In this document: one piece after another, positions 43,001-51,950 of the stretch | How positions within the stretch are numbered: position 1 is the stretch's first letter | Layout of the letters: the number at the start of each line of letters is the position of its first letter | Source: Halisarca cf. caerulea | Lineage: Eukaryota > Porifera > Demospongiae > Chondrillida > Halisarcidae | Length of the DNA: 64,000 nucleotides | NCBI GenBank assembly: GCA_963170055.1 | Contig: CAUJGJ010000397.1 | Span: forward strand, 4,545,001-4,609,000 | Reading direction: 5' to 3' | Notes under the pieces: generated by a model | Told to the model about the DNA's origin: nothing | Database searches by the model: none | What the model saw: the letters and a program-made list of their open reading frames with translations, nothing else | Made by a program: the position numbers and the translations under genes

Positions 43001-45276
43001 AAACACCATGCCATCCAGAAACCCCCTGCCTTACCTTACTATAAAATGAGTCACACAATGGGTAAAATGGGTATTCAAAACAAACATGACCATGGAAGTA
43101 ACCTTATAAATTAAAATCCAAGCTTACATTACAACTGTTACAGAATGAGTGAATACAATGCCAATTAATATATATATCCTTACGCACCAGGTGTCTCAAC
43201 AAACTCACATGGGAGGAAGCCAGACAGGAATTTCCTTCTTTTACACAAGAGGAACGTCTATGAGGCTTCATTGGCTTGAGTACAAGGGAAGGGGTACCTC
43301 AGCCCTTGAAAGATTACTGCCAGGTTGCCCTCAACTTGCTCTCTGAAAGAGATTCTTCATCTCACAGCTCAGGCGCCGCCGTAGTAACAAATATCACCAG
43401 TCCGAAGGGAATCTTTGCAAAATTTGTTGAAGGTGACTTCAAAAATATCAGCGGGGACATTCTCAAGGGGAAGCTGACACTATTTGAAGGGGCACATCTT
43501 GTCATTGCCTCATTGCATCAGGTGAGCGATCCACGCAAACAGCTGGTCGTACCGTGAATTTCAAGATCATTATGTTCAGTATACTAAATTAGCGGACTCT
43601 CGTACACTTACGTCAGTCAAAATGGAGGATCAAAGAACGCCTCTACCGCTAGACTTACATGTGACATACTGACAGTGTATACGTGCCGTATACTACACCC
43701 ATGCACTCATGTATAGTTAACATTTGTCTATAATGATGTACCCTTGCGGAATATGACTAAAATAAAGATGATTCTACTCTAAGACTTGCTGGCCGCCGCC
43801 AGCTCAGCCCGGCTCGTCAGTAGTGCCAACCCAGCACGTCCCTGAACGCCTTTACAGCTAGACTGAATTATCATGTGTCAGTGTGACATACTGTATATAT
43901 GCCGTATACTACACCTAGTCATACATGGTTAGCAGTTGTCTATATAATGATGTATCCTTGCATTATATGACTGATGAAGACGTTACTACTCTGTTGCTGG
44001 CTGCTAAGAGTTGCAATAATGTCAGCACGTCCCTGGCTGCATACACAATTGTTTGTGTATGCTACCTTCATGATGTGGCCAGGATATCAAAGATGATGCT
44101 GGAGCATATGGACAATGCGGAGAGTCTGTACATATGCAATGAGGGGGCAAAGAAAGACACACCAGCAGGTTGGTTGTGCATGCATCAGTCACATTTATTT
44201 GTGCCAGTGTCCTATCCTGTAAGTTTGAAACACTGCCTGTCATTCTTTTCATCATATGTACAGTTTTGGCAGACAAGGGACGCTCACTCTCAGAGGCAGT
44301 GCGTGTTGCAATTGTGAGTCATTGGTCCCAAGATGGAAGGTTGCACCCACAGCATGTCAATGGAAGCCATCACAATTTCATCACAATTTCTGAAGAATCA
44401 TTGCTGTGGAGGCACATAATCTCCATTTTTACTTATGAAGGCAACACGGTGCTGGTCATGCTTGATGCAGAAGAGTCCGGTTAGTATAAACTGTCTACTG
44501 GCTTGCACATGCACTGTCAGAATAATTCAAGAGTACAATCATGCACATCTGATTTATCCAAACTGCATGATTTATTTGGAAACTTATCTGACACGTACTG
44601 TGTACAATCTTCCCTGAGCTATCCGATGCATTTTTATGAGGAACAGACATAGTTGGATAAACGAGGGCCCACTGTATGCATAATACTGTCATTCAATTTG
44701 TTAATTATATTCATAGTCTACTGAAACAGTGAATTAATTCTTAATAAACTTGATAATGCATCAAAAATCATGACTACTGACTAAATTTACATGCCATTCA
44801 ATATTTAATTCAGAAACAATATAGGGCCGCCTTCCGCCGGCCCAAAAAAAATCCAATAATGCCATTCTTTCACAATCAGGCAATAATACAAAATCCCCAA
44901 ATTTGGGACAAGTGTATATTAATATATAAATACATTTGGACCAAGAATATACATACAGTGACATCCTCGCTCCTCCCCAAATTTGGGGATCTTCTATATG
45001 AAATCTAAAACCCATTTCCCAAATTTGGGAGCATATATTACTCGGACATTTCTCAGATTAGCCTATATTATACAGATATATATAATTATATATACAATTA
45101 TTACATAATATGTATGTCTTTGGTATAATGTGCACATTCTTATTGCTTTGCAGGATCTATTGCTAACAATGCCACACAAGCTGCAAGAAACAGCATCACG
45201 CTGTACTCACAGTCTGAGCATTTAGCTGAAATGCAGCTAGACATTATTGCTAGCCAAGTACCCATGGACGTGTAGG
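37038..45276 (+). CDS. ParB-like large protein gene of the giant transposon (about twelve exons)
   Basis: Exons: 37038-37202 ('MAARPSTPSSWHFRDESGGF'), about 40168-40372 ('EVKVMLTLKEFNPDANAFSG'), 40448-40628, 40854 to about 41150 ('KAPVQIAVGSCVMPQ', 'FEVLGGAHTIAARKELLVEA'), 41194-41322 ('LSDEEALRLSTRHNVNGHF'), 41386-41497, 41564-41689, 41757-41943, 43190-43520, about 43960-44168, 44262-44478 and 45153-45276 (ends 'ASQVPMDV', TAG). The 'GGAH..AA.KEL' then 'LSDEEAL.L..RHN' pattern resembles a ParB/sulfiredoxin-fold nucleotide-binding domain, so a DNA-partition- or nuclease-like role is possible but only inferred. An in-frame TGA lies at 43261-43263. Harbinger fills intron 1. Confidence 0.75.
37350..38702 (+). 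CDS. Spliced Harbinger-type DDE transposase
   Basis: Exons are approximately 37350-37650 ('MELERRFVACLWMFMIDSWP'), 37680-37878 ('MEALMIMLRRLSYPNRLSDL', the helical HTH region), about 37932-38166 and 38237-38702. The catalytic core has Asp in 'CFGFIDGTARPISRP', Asp in 'YIIYGDPAYGVTAQ' and Glu in 'RVSVEWTFGKVLQYF'. The intron at 38167-38236 has GTATGC...TTTCAG ends. The junction near 37.65 kb is uncertain because the obvious gap is only 20-50 bp. No stop interrupts the exons, so the enzyme may be functional. Confidence 0.85.
38748..39863 (-). CDS. Harbinger Myb/SANT-like partner protein (spliced)
   Basis: Exon 1 (about 39863-39530) has a SANT-like domain ('GFRWEMVHDLALAKEVAARR', 'DWIEIADILNTTF', 'GCKDRLDLLLKKYKDEE'). 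Exon 2 (about 39410-39225) is a helix-rich segment ('QLLEDIATYVRDMAESKANQ'). Exon 3 (about 39155-39060) has an acidic Ser-rich block and 'SKRPRN' (possible nuclear signal). Exon 4 (about 38985-38748) is a long charged coiled coil ('KKEELEVRREELELQKRKLE'). It converges on the transposase gene. The coiled coil may mediate transposase contact or dimerisation. Confidence 0.78.
42571..42752. mobile_element. MITE-like element in ParB-gene intron (Tigger/mariner type)
   Basis: The left end 'TACAGTGAAACTTGGTTACA' and the complement of the right end 'TACACTCAAACTTGTTTACA' are similar inverted termini about 180 bp apart. No coding sequence. Confidence 0.5.
42808..43043. mobile_element. Fold-back MITE in ParB-gene intron
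   Basis: Arms of about 50-60 bp are near-perfect reverse complements ('AAGGTAAGGCAGGGGGTTTC', 'TGGATGGCA...GACACT') around about 120 bp. TA flanks both sides, suggesting a TA target duplication. Confidence 0.75.
44535..44677. mobile_element. MITE-like sequence with Tigger/pogo-type end
   Basis: The right end read outward-in is 'ACAGTGGGCCCTCGTTTATC', a typical Tigger/pogo-type terminus, and 'GATTTATCCAAACTGCATGA' on the left is weakly complementary. Intron of the ParB-like gene. Confidence 0.4.
44811..44854. repeat. Diverged 5' hairpin of family HP
   Basis: 'AACAATATAGGGCCGCC' followed by 'GGCCCAAAAAAAATCC' mirrors the complement of the HP 5' end with different hairpin bases but preserved pairing (GGGCCG/CGGCCC). 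This suggests either compensatory change or a related family. Confidence 0.5.
44896..45029. repeat. Second cluster of three CCCAAATTTGGG palindromes
   Basis: Copies at 44896-44907, 44976-44987 and 45018-45029 lie in the last intron of the ParB-like gene, directly after the diverged hairpin relic. Confidence 0.8.
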
Positions 45277-45842
45277 CTTATATCATATACTATGTAATGT
45301 GAATGTATATTTCCAACGGTGTTCATTGTAATCATAGTACTTTTCACTTTGTTCCATGTAATTGACATACTTCATTGAATTATCTGGGTGAAAATCCTCA
45401 GCAATTGTATCTGAACTCATACTGAACTCATTTGACATTGAAATGCAACCTTCCAATCAACTCAAATACATAGTAATACACAAAATAACTAGAAAAGCTA
45501 AAAAATAATTCAAGGGTATAAAAAATAATGTGTTACACTGTAACAGTTACAAGAAAATGTGCAATTTCAAAATGAATTAGACTAAGAATGAGAATTACCC
45601 ATTTGAAAGTATCATTTAAAAGTTTATTGTTTATCGGACCATGCATGCACTGTTACCAGTTACAAGAAAAATTTACCATTTGGAGTTTCAAAATGAATTA
45701 GATCAAGAATGAGAATTACCGATTTGAAAGTATATAAGTTTATCGTAAACTCAAGGTTTAACACTACAGCGCCATATGCTGCATGGTTAAAAACTTTTTA
45801 TGAGAGTCTCAGATTATAATTATCGTATTTATTTTAATACTT
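45277..45842. other. 3' flank of ParB-like gene with short direct repeat; no gene
   Basis: A direct repeat of about 80 bp ('gaatgagaattacc', 'atttgaaagtat', 'aaatgaattaga') occurs at about 45568-45640 and 45680-45745. Otherwise unremarkable A+T-rich sequence. Confidence 0.6.
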
Positions 45843-45849
45843 ACTTGCC

Positions 45850-46000
45850 AATGGCTTCCTTCCATTTTTTAGGAGCGGGTTCACTCAGTCCATGGTCATC
45901 ATCAGATTCCGACTGTGATTTTAACTGAGAGAGTACCTTAGATACAGCACCTGTCAGAACTCTCTCGACAGTTTTGTACACAGCCCGATCTCTGGAACCC
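45850..46000 (-). CDS. Possible first exon of an unidentified gene
   Basis: A 53-codon frame starts 'MEGSRDRAVYKTVERVLTGA' and ends 'SEPAPKKWKEAIGK', with a GTAAG donor available at its end. It has an amphipathic N-terminus and an acidic Ser-rich middle. It lies near the right end of the giant transposon, pointing inward on the same strand as the HECT and DUF7869-type genes. It may be a remote 5' exon of one of them or the start of a fifth gene. I do not recognise it. Confidence 0.4.
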
Positions 46001-46439
46001 TCCATCTCTGAGAGAAGTTAACACGTGTCTATGTACCTGATCACACGTGGGGGGTACTTTCTATTCTGCGGACCGTCCACGTGCATGGACGCGGACCGAG
46101 TGTGCGGACCGTGTAAGCAGACCCCTGCCTGTGGACAGATACTAGCATAGACCATTGACTCTCTATGCATAAACCCTAGGTGTATAGGGTTGTGTATATA
46201 TGCATAGACCTTATGTAACTAGGCTAGTTGGGCGTACTTGACAAATTCTCGTTTCGACGGAGCGGAGCGAGATTAATCTGCTGACGGTTACTCCAGACCA
46301 GAGCGAGATTGGTTTGGCTCACGCCAGGCCTATTGCCAGTTTACAATTGCATAAGGGCAGCAATTCATTCAGAGATAGAGTTCGCACAGCCCTGCTGTTG
46401 AACTATGTGAGTGCACGTGCATGTATGACAATAATGCCT

Positions 46440-46985
46440 ATAGTCTTCGAATTCGTCTCAACGTCACTGAAGAAATCGTCACCATATTGGTAAGATGCGT
46501 CTCTAGCGATCATTGATATTCATCGCCGATGAGATTCGTTGCCATAGATCACTAGGATTTGTCGCTAAAGAAATCGTTACCATATTGATGAGGTGATCAT
46601 TGATATTCATTGCCAATGACATTCGTTGCCATCAATCGCTAGGATTTGTCGCTGACGAAAATCGTCGCCATCGATCGCTAGGATTTGTCGCTGACGAAAA
46701 CCGTCGCCATCAATCGCTAGGATTTGTCGCTAACGAAAATCATCGCCATCGATCGTCGGGATTCGTCGCTGACGGAAAAAAATGTCGCCATCGTAAATTT
46801 AGTTGCATACGACTGATTTGATAGTCTAAGAATATCGCCGTGATCACTGGGATTCATCGCCATCGATCATTGGGTTTCGTCGCCAACTCAGTAAAGATTA
46901 GTTGCACATGGCTAATTTAGTGGAATATCACCGCTATCGCTGCGATTCGTGGCCATAGATCGTTGGAAAATTAATTCGTCGCCGT
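46440..46985 (-). repeat. Right subterminal repeat array of the giant transposon
   Basis: About nine copies of a 40-44-bp unit: 'GATCGCTAGGATTTGTCGCT' followed by 'GACGAAAATCGTCGCCATC'. They are best preserved at 46620-46790 and complementary to the left array. The open frame running through it (46600-46821) merely reflects the near-multiple-of-three period. Confidence 0.92.
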
Positions 46986-47017
46986 TTTAAGGCTAGAAAG
47001 TAACTGTTTAGTCTCTT

Positions 47018-47112
47018 TGAGAGGAAAATTGGAATTATTGCCCTTTCGGAAGTCGATGACGTCAAGAAATTTGGATCGTGTCATTCTTAGTTTTGACACA
47101 ATGGCACCCCAT
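47018..47112 (-). repeat. Right terminal inverted repeat of the giant transposon
   Basis: Complement of 16362-16455. It ends 'GGCACCCCAT' at 47112 and is followed by the target duplication AATATGCT. Confidence 0.95.
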
Positions 47113-47120
47113 AATATGCT

Positions 47121-47864
47121 CAAATTGAAAAGGAAGCTTTGGCCACAACCTGGGCATGTGAAAAATTTGCTAGCTACATCCTTGGGAAGAAGATCGATAT
47201 CGAGACTGACCACAAACCTCTTGTACCCTTGCTGAGCAACAAACCCCTTGATGCACTTCCACCCAGAGTCCTAAGATTTCGTTTGAGACTCATGCGGTTT
47301 GACTACACTATCAGCCATGTTCCTGGAAAGCTCCTATATACAGCCGACACCCTATCTAGGGCTCCCTTGGATAGCCAGCAAGACAACACTACTATTGCTA
47401 CTCAACAGGATGATGTAGAATTGTACATTGCAACTGTTACCAACAACCTACCAGCTAGCAAAGATTGCCTTGACACATATCGGAAAGCCCAGGCCGAAGA
47501 CTCCATATGTTCTCAGGTGTTGACCTACTGCAGGTCAGGATGGCCACAGTCACTCCCATCACCAGCCCTTCAGCCATTCAAGCAAAATTACAGTGAGTTT
47601 AGTGTCTACCACAATCTTCTACTCTTCCGCAACAGAATAGTTGTCCCGGAGAAACTTCGTCAAACAACACTCCACAAGATCCATCAAGGACACCAGGGAA
47701 TCCTGAGATGCCGTCTTAGATGTTCCGAGTCAGTTTGGTGGCCAGGACTCAGTAAAGATCTGGAGAATTACATAAGGCAATGCCCACAGTGTGCCAAATC
47801 GCTCATCCCCCCAAAGAACCATTACAGTCTACCCCCCTCCCTAGTTACCCTTGGGAGAGAGTAG
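47121..47864 (+). pseudogene. Gypsy RNase H end and integrase zinc-finger region
   Basis: Continues the RNase H interrupted at 16361: 'TTWACEKFASYILGKKIDIE', 'TDHKPLVPLL', 'FDYTISHVPGKLLYTADTLS'. The integrase HHCC zinc finger follows ('HKIHQGHQGILRCRLR' then 'CPQCAKS'). The frame ends at 47864, where a one-base shift moves to the next frame. Confidence 0.92.
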
Positions 47865-48739
47865 GAGCAGATTTGTTTGAGCTCAAAGGAGCAAACTACC
47901 TGATAGTTGTTGACTACTTCTCAAGGTATCCAGAAATCATCAAGCTCACCACTACCACATCCCAGAGCATTGTCACAGCACTCAAATCCATCTTCTCTCG
48001 CCACAGAGTTCCAAAGGTGCTTGTTAGTGACAACGGACCACAGTTTAGCTCTCGTGAAATGCTCGAGTTCTCCAATGCTTATTCCTTCCAACATGTTACA
48101 AGCAGTCCACGCTATCCCCAAAGCAACGGCCTAGCTGAAAGAACTGTGAAGACTATGAAGAGCATTTTGAGTGATGCACCGGATCCCTACATCGCTCTGT
48201 TGTCATACAGAACGACACCACTACCGTTTTGCAATCTTAGCCCATCGGAGCTACTAATGGGAAGGAAAGTCTGTACAGATGTACCACAAGTACCTAGTCA
48301 CCTCATTCCAGAATGGGGATACCTTGCCAAGTTCCGACAACAAGATGCCGAGTACAAAGAGCAGCAGCAGCGCAACTACAACCAGAGGCATCGCGTTAGA
48401 CCATTGGATGTGCTCCCAGATGAAACCCCTGTTTGGATTCGCACAGGCGAGACACAGACATCAGGCAGAGTCGTTCGCCAAGCAAACACCCCTCGATCCT
48501 ATTGGGTATCAACACCTTCAGGGACCATTCGGAGAAACCGTCAACATCTCAACCTGATCCCAACCACATCAACTCCTGATATAGCTGATGATACTTATCC
48601 AGAAGATACCAGCAATGGGAACCATGCAGACCCCACTGAGCGCACTGGACAGTGTACCATCATGACCCGATCGAGAACCGGAGTGCAAGTCAGAGCACCA
48701 GATCGGCTGCATTACTTCAGAAAGGGAGATGTGGCATAA
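47780..48739 (+). pseudogene. Gypsy integrase core and C-terminus
   Basis: The 319-residue frame has all three catalytic residues: Asp in 'WERVGADLFELKGANY', Asp in 'VLVSDNGPQFSSREM' and Glu in 'YPQSNGLAERTVKTMKS'. A C-terminal DNA-binding part ('LDVLPDETPVWIRTGETQ') and a Pro/Thr-rich tail follow. It ends inside the 3' LTR start. 'AGAAAGGGAGA' at about 48719-48729 is the polypurine tract for plus-strand priming. The enzyme inserts cDNA with a 5-bp staggered cut, consistent with the TTTCT duplication. Confidence 0.93.
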
Positions 48740-48928
48740 ACTACTGTACTAGTACTGTGTTGTGTAATACATTGTAGTGCATGCTTACCTTACACTACTG
48801 GATATCCATTAGCCTTATTACTACCTATCACTTGCATGTGTTAATTGATTATCATTGTAGAATTTAAAGAGCTTGTAAGTTAAGAGTAATAATGTTTTAA
48901 CCAGTGAAGCGCTAGTGTCGATTATACA
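48730..48928 (+). repeat. 3' LTR of the gypsy element
   Basis: 199 bp, matching the 5' LTR except for one noticed substitution (TTGTAGAATTT versus TTGTAGTATTT). Followed by the TTTCT duplication. Confidence 0.95.
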
Positions 48929-49739
48929 TTTCTGACGTCAACGTTTACCGTATACCGTTTGAACGTCGATCTAAAAGTCTCTAATGATGGGGAGTGGCAC
49001 CAGGGGAGCCACCATCGTTTTTCCTTGTGCAATCTTTTGGCACCTCCACGGCTGCAGCAGAACACCTCCACATCCTTGATGATTGTGGGCCAGTAAAACC
49101 TCTGAAGAATTCTCTGTAGGGTCTTCTTACTTCCTAGATGTCAGGCCATAGAGATAGAGTGTGCCAGTTCTAGCACAGTCTTATGAACTGACCGGGGTAG
49201 GACCAGTGGGTCCATGCCCTCATCTGGTGTATCCTTGCTAGGTCTGGCCTTACGATACAGTATCCCTTGGTTGGAGAAGAACTGTCCATTGGGCTTCTCC
49301 ACGATGGCCTTCAGTGTCTCGTGCTCTTGCTGCATTCCTTGAAGATCCTGTTGATTGAGATCCGGGGCATACTCTTTTTTGAAATCGTGTGCTGCTCGAT
49401 CTCGTCAATTCTTCCGCTTCTGGCTCCTCGACAAATGCGGCCTAGAGTGGCTGCTCTCAAACAGGTCGTCATCAAATGCATCCCAGGGCATTGTCTCTGG
49501 TTCCAGGGGTTTTGCTGATACTCCTGATTCATGTTCCTTGTCCACTCTAGCCTCCTCTGCTTCTCTTGTCGTCTCTGCTCTCATGTAGCAATTGCTACCA
49601 CCTGCTTGGCTGGCTCTGACAACTGTCTCCTAGGTGTTCCCTCTAGTAGTTTCCCCAGATCTGGGACATCTCTGCCTAGCATTACTCACATGTGGGACAT
49701 GTCCAAAATCTCACTGCGTGCTAATTGACTGGAATTTTT

Positions 49740-50610
49740 GACTTTGAGGACTTTGAATCATGTGACATTCGCGTGACATTCTGTGATGTTTTTGCTTAGG
49801 AGCAAACCAAGTCAATTGTGCTGCGTGGCTGTTTACTGTACGTTTGCTGCTTTGTAAGCCTTAATCCGAGGATATGTACTGCCTAAGCTTGGTAGACACA
49901 ATCGCGGATTGCAGTACTTTCAAAATTCAATTGATTATCGGTACAACCAATGGTACATTCAAGGCTTTTGGAAGGCTGCATAAAGTTGATTCATCGCACT
50001 CTAAGATATTTAGGCTAGTAAAATAGCAGATGTAAGGTTCTTAACTATGATTGTGCACCTTGTTCTTCAATATTGGTGATCAGTACCGAATGACTCATTC
50101 GCTTTACATTTCCTCGACCACCGACTTTCTTTGGTTAATGCCTTTGAATTCTTTGGATAATGCCTTAACTCAATAGTTCTCACTTACGACGTATCAAACC
50201 TTGCCATGCTATCTAAACTTTAAAATGGTCGTCACTTTCCAATGGTATGAAGAATTTGATGATGTCACATCACATATCACATGACTATCATGTGAAAACA
50301 AGCCCCTTGCGAAAGAGATCTTTCTCGCAAAATGCCATGTCGCTGAGTAAATCAGCGAAGCAATGTAAGAACCTTCTGAGTGTTTTATTGTGATCAGTGT
50401 TGCAAGCTTCCACTTTTCACTGATGAGGGTTTAGATGTACTCGTTTTTAGAGTAGTTATTGACAAATCCTTTATCATCCTGAGAGTATTTGCTGAATATT
50501 TCGAAAACTATGCAAATAACCAAAACCCCCATCGGTAAAAAGTTTTTATCAGGAACCGTTCAGTCATTGTCCTGTCTCTGTAGGCCCACTTTCTTATTTA
50601 CTCACGTCCA
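49740..50610. other. Unidentified insertion in the Gmr1-like remnant
   Basis: About 870 bp separates two parts of the protease region. It is A+T-rich, has no coding frame of note and contains 'acatgactatcatgtg'-type short palindromes near 50280. I could not define inverted termini. Confidence 0.45.
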
Positions 50611-50719
50611 AAAACTGTTTAACTTACCTACCTGGTAAATCGCCGAATTGTGGACGAAAAGTAGCTACATGTGTACCTTAGATATGTTTGTACTGCCTCA
50701 AAATCATTTCTTGGCCATT

Positions 50720-51196
50720 CTACAATATATTGTGAAGAAATAAAGGGATTTGCAAACCATTCTTCGCCGACTTTGGGGAGCCATTGAAGTGTAAATGGAT
50801 ATGTCCCACATGTGCTGGGACTGGGAGCTTGTCTGATACACCAGCCTGCACTGAAAAAGAATATCCTCCCACACATATGCTCACCTCCACTGTGGGATAG
50901 ATAGTAACTTCCCCATGGGCACACCGAATCTCCACCGTTTTGTCAGAGATCTTCCTGGGAACTACCCAATCCCAGTGCACCATGGTTGTTGCTGCTCCTG
51001 TATCTAGGAGGATTCGATCCAATGGAAGTTTGTCCACGAATCCTACCCTCAGTGGTTCCTCCAGGTGGGTTGTACGATTGCCACAAAACATGGCTGGCTT
51101 GGAGGGACATTGACTAGCATAATGCCCCGTCTTCTGGCAAGAAAAACACCGAGGTCCATCTTTCTCACTTTTCCTTGGGCTCAGCTGATTCGGCAC
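50720..51196 (-). pseudogene. Zinc knuckle and aspartic protease of Gmr1-like gypsy
   Basis: A CCHC knuckle 'CFSCQKTGHYASQC' is followed by protease sequence with the active site in 'LDRILLDTGAATTMVHWDWV' and strands 'TVEIRCAHGEVTIYPTVEVS'. It follows gag after one frameshift. A first knuckle, 'CFKCGKSGNVSCDC' (His replaced by Asn), lies at about 51290. Confidence 0.85.
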
Positions 51197-51505
51197 ACTG
51201 GTTCCTTTCTCTTCTAGTTTCTTGTTCCATTCTTGTCATTGTTTCACAGACAATCACATGACACATTGCCTGACTTGCCACACTTGAAACACTGCCTCAC
51301 TGAATGGCCTGTGGTCCTAAGGCTGTTTGGTTCCTCTGTCTGCGACCCCTCCTTGGACCTCCTAGCTTGGACATAGTCATTTGTTAACTTTCCTGCTTCT
51401 GCCACACTTTTAGGCTTCCTCTCACTGACCCAGATCTGCACTCCACTGGGTAGTGAATTAAGAAGTTGCTCCACTGCAAATGACACTAGGACCTCCCCCA
51501 TATCC

Positions 51506-51946
51506 TCACAATGGTGGGTCCACTTGCAACAGATCCATTGTTCTGGTGGCCATCTCCTGGTAGGACGTCTCCTGCCGCTTTGCCACTGATCTGAATCTCA
51601 TCTCGTAACTCTCGTCATTGACATTGTACTGTTTCAGAATAGCCCCCTTCAGGCTATCATAATCTCCAGCATCATCACCTGCCATTGCTGCACAGGCCTG
51701 CTGTGCTTTACCCGTCAACTGGGGTACAAGCAGGTAGACCCATTTGGCCACCTTATAGGCCTTCATCATCCGCTCGAAGGTTGTAAGGTAGGCCTCAATG
51801 TCATCTTGTTCACTCAGCTTGGTTAGGCGCAGGTGCTCTTCACTCTCAAAGGCATTCTCCCAGCCCTCGCGGCCATTCTGGTTCTTCTCAACCAGCTCTC
51901 TCATGAGCTCCATCTGCTGGCTCATCTCACGTACTCGGGCATCCAT
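51506..51946 (-). pseudogene. SCAN-like gag capsid of Gmr1-like gypsy
   Basis: Contains 'RLTKLSEQDDIEAYLTTFER', 'PQLTGKAQQACAAM', 'YDSLKGAILKQYNVNDESYE' and 'MRFRSVAKRQETSYQEM'. This is the capsid pattern from which the vertebrate SCAN domain is thought to derive (known from published work on Gmr1-like elements). The frame shifts at 51506 into the zinc-knuckle part. It would assemble the retrotransposon particle. Confidence 0.88.
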
Positions 51947-51950
51947 CTCT

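Larger units (their letters stand above)
16362..47112 (+). mobile_element. Giant (30.75 kb) integrase-type DNA transposon with spliced cargo genes
   Basis: The two ends are inverted repeats of about 90 bp. Left starts 'ATGGGGTGCCGTTTGTGTCA'; right, read inward from 47112, starts 'ATGGGGTGCCATTGTGTCAA'. Both continue with the shared 'ACTAAGAATG', 'CGATCCAAATTTCTTGACGT' and 'CATCGACTTCCGAAA', with about five differences. Flanks are 8-bp duplications with one mismatch, inside another transposon, so the boundaries are set to the base. Inside lie inverted arrays of subterminal repeats, then four spliced genes: rve integrase (+), HECT ligase (-), DUF7869-type (-) and ParB-like (+). Later passengers are piggyBac, a hairpin element, Harbinger and small MITEs. 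I see no DNA polymerase, ATPase or capsid gene, so it is not a Polinton/Maverick. Confidence 0.92.
13853..48928 (+). mobile_element. Ty3/gypsy LTR retrotransposon, interrupted by the giant transposon
   Basis: Both LTRs (13853-14051 and 48730-48928, 199 bp each, TG...CA ends) are present. The element is flanked by perfect 5-bp duplications TTTCT at 13848-13852 and 48929-48933. Order is the usual gag-protease-RT-RNase H-integrase. After removal of 16362-47112 and one duplicated 8-mer, the RNase H frame region is continuous. The LTRs look identical except for a T/A difference near position 155 of the LTR, which implies a young insertion. Even so, pol contains one nonsense codon and several one-base frameshifts. 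Confidence 0.95.
48985..51950 (-). mobile_element. Second Gmr1-like Ty3/gypsy remnant (gag-PR-INT)
   Basis: On the minus strand: SCAN-like gag (51946-51506), zinc knuckles (51290-51244 and 51165-51120), aspartic protease (to about 50790), an inserted block (about 50610-49740), the end of the protease region ('LGRDVPDLGKLLE'), and then directly an integrase N-terminal zinc region (about 49230-49000: 'LPRSVHKTVLELAHSISMA', 'TLQRILQRFYWPTIIKDVE'). No RT lies between protease and integrase. With the remnant at 1-2.58 kb this supports a gag-PR-INT-RT-RH order. It is cut at about 48985. Confidence 0.85.

Noticed and set aside
46600..46821. 73-residue repeated protein ('SLGFVADENRRH')
   Set aside because: The period of the subterminal repeat is close to a multiple of three; the matching left array is not coding.
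16362..47112. Polinton/Maverick or endogenous giant-virus fragment
   Set aside because: No DNA polymerase B, packaging ATPase, protease or capsid gene seen; 8-bp rather than 6-bp duplication; genes are heavily spliced.
16362..47112. Two independent solo repeats giving the impression of one element
   Set aside because: The flanking gypsy sequence is continuous across the two outer boundaries and carries a target duplication, so one insertion explains both ends.
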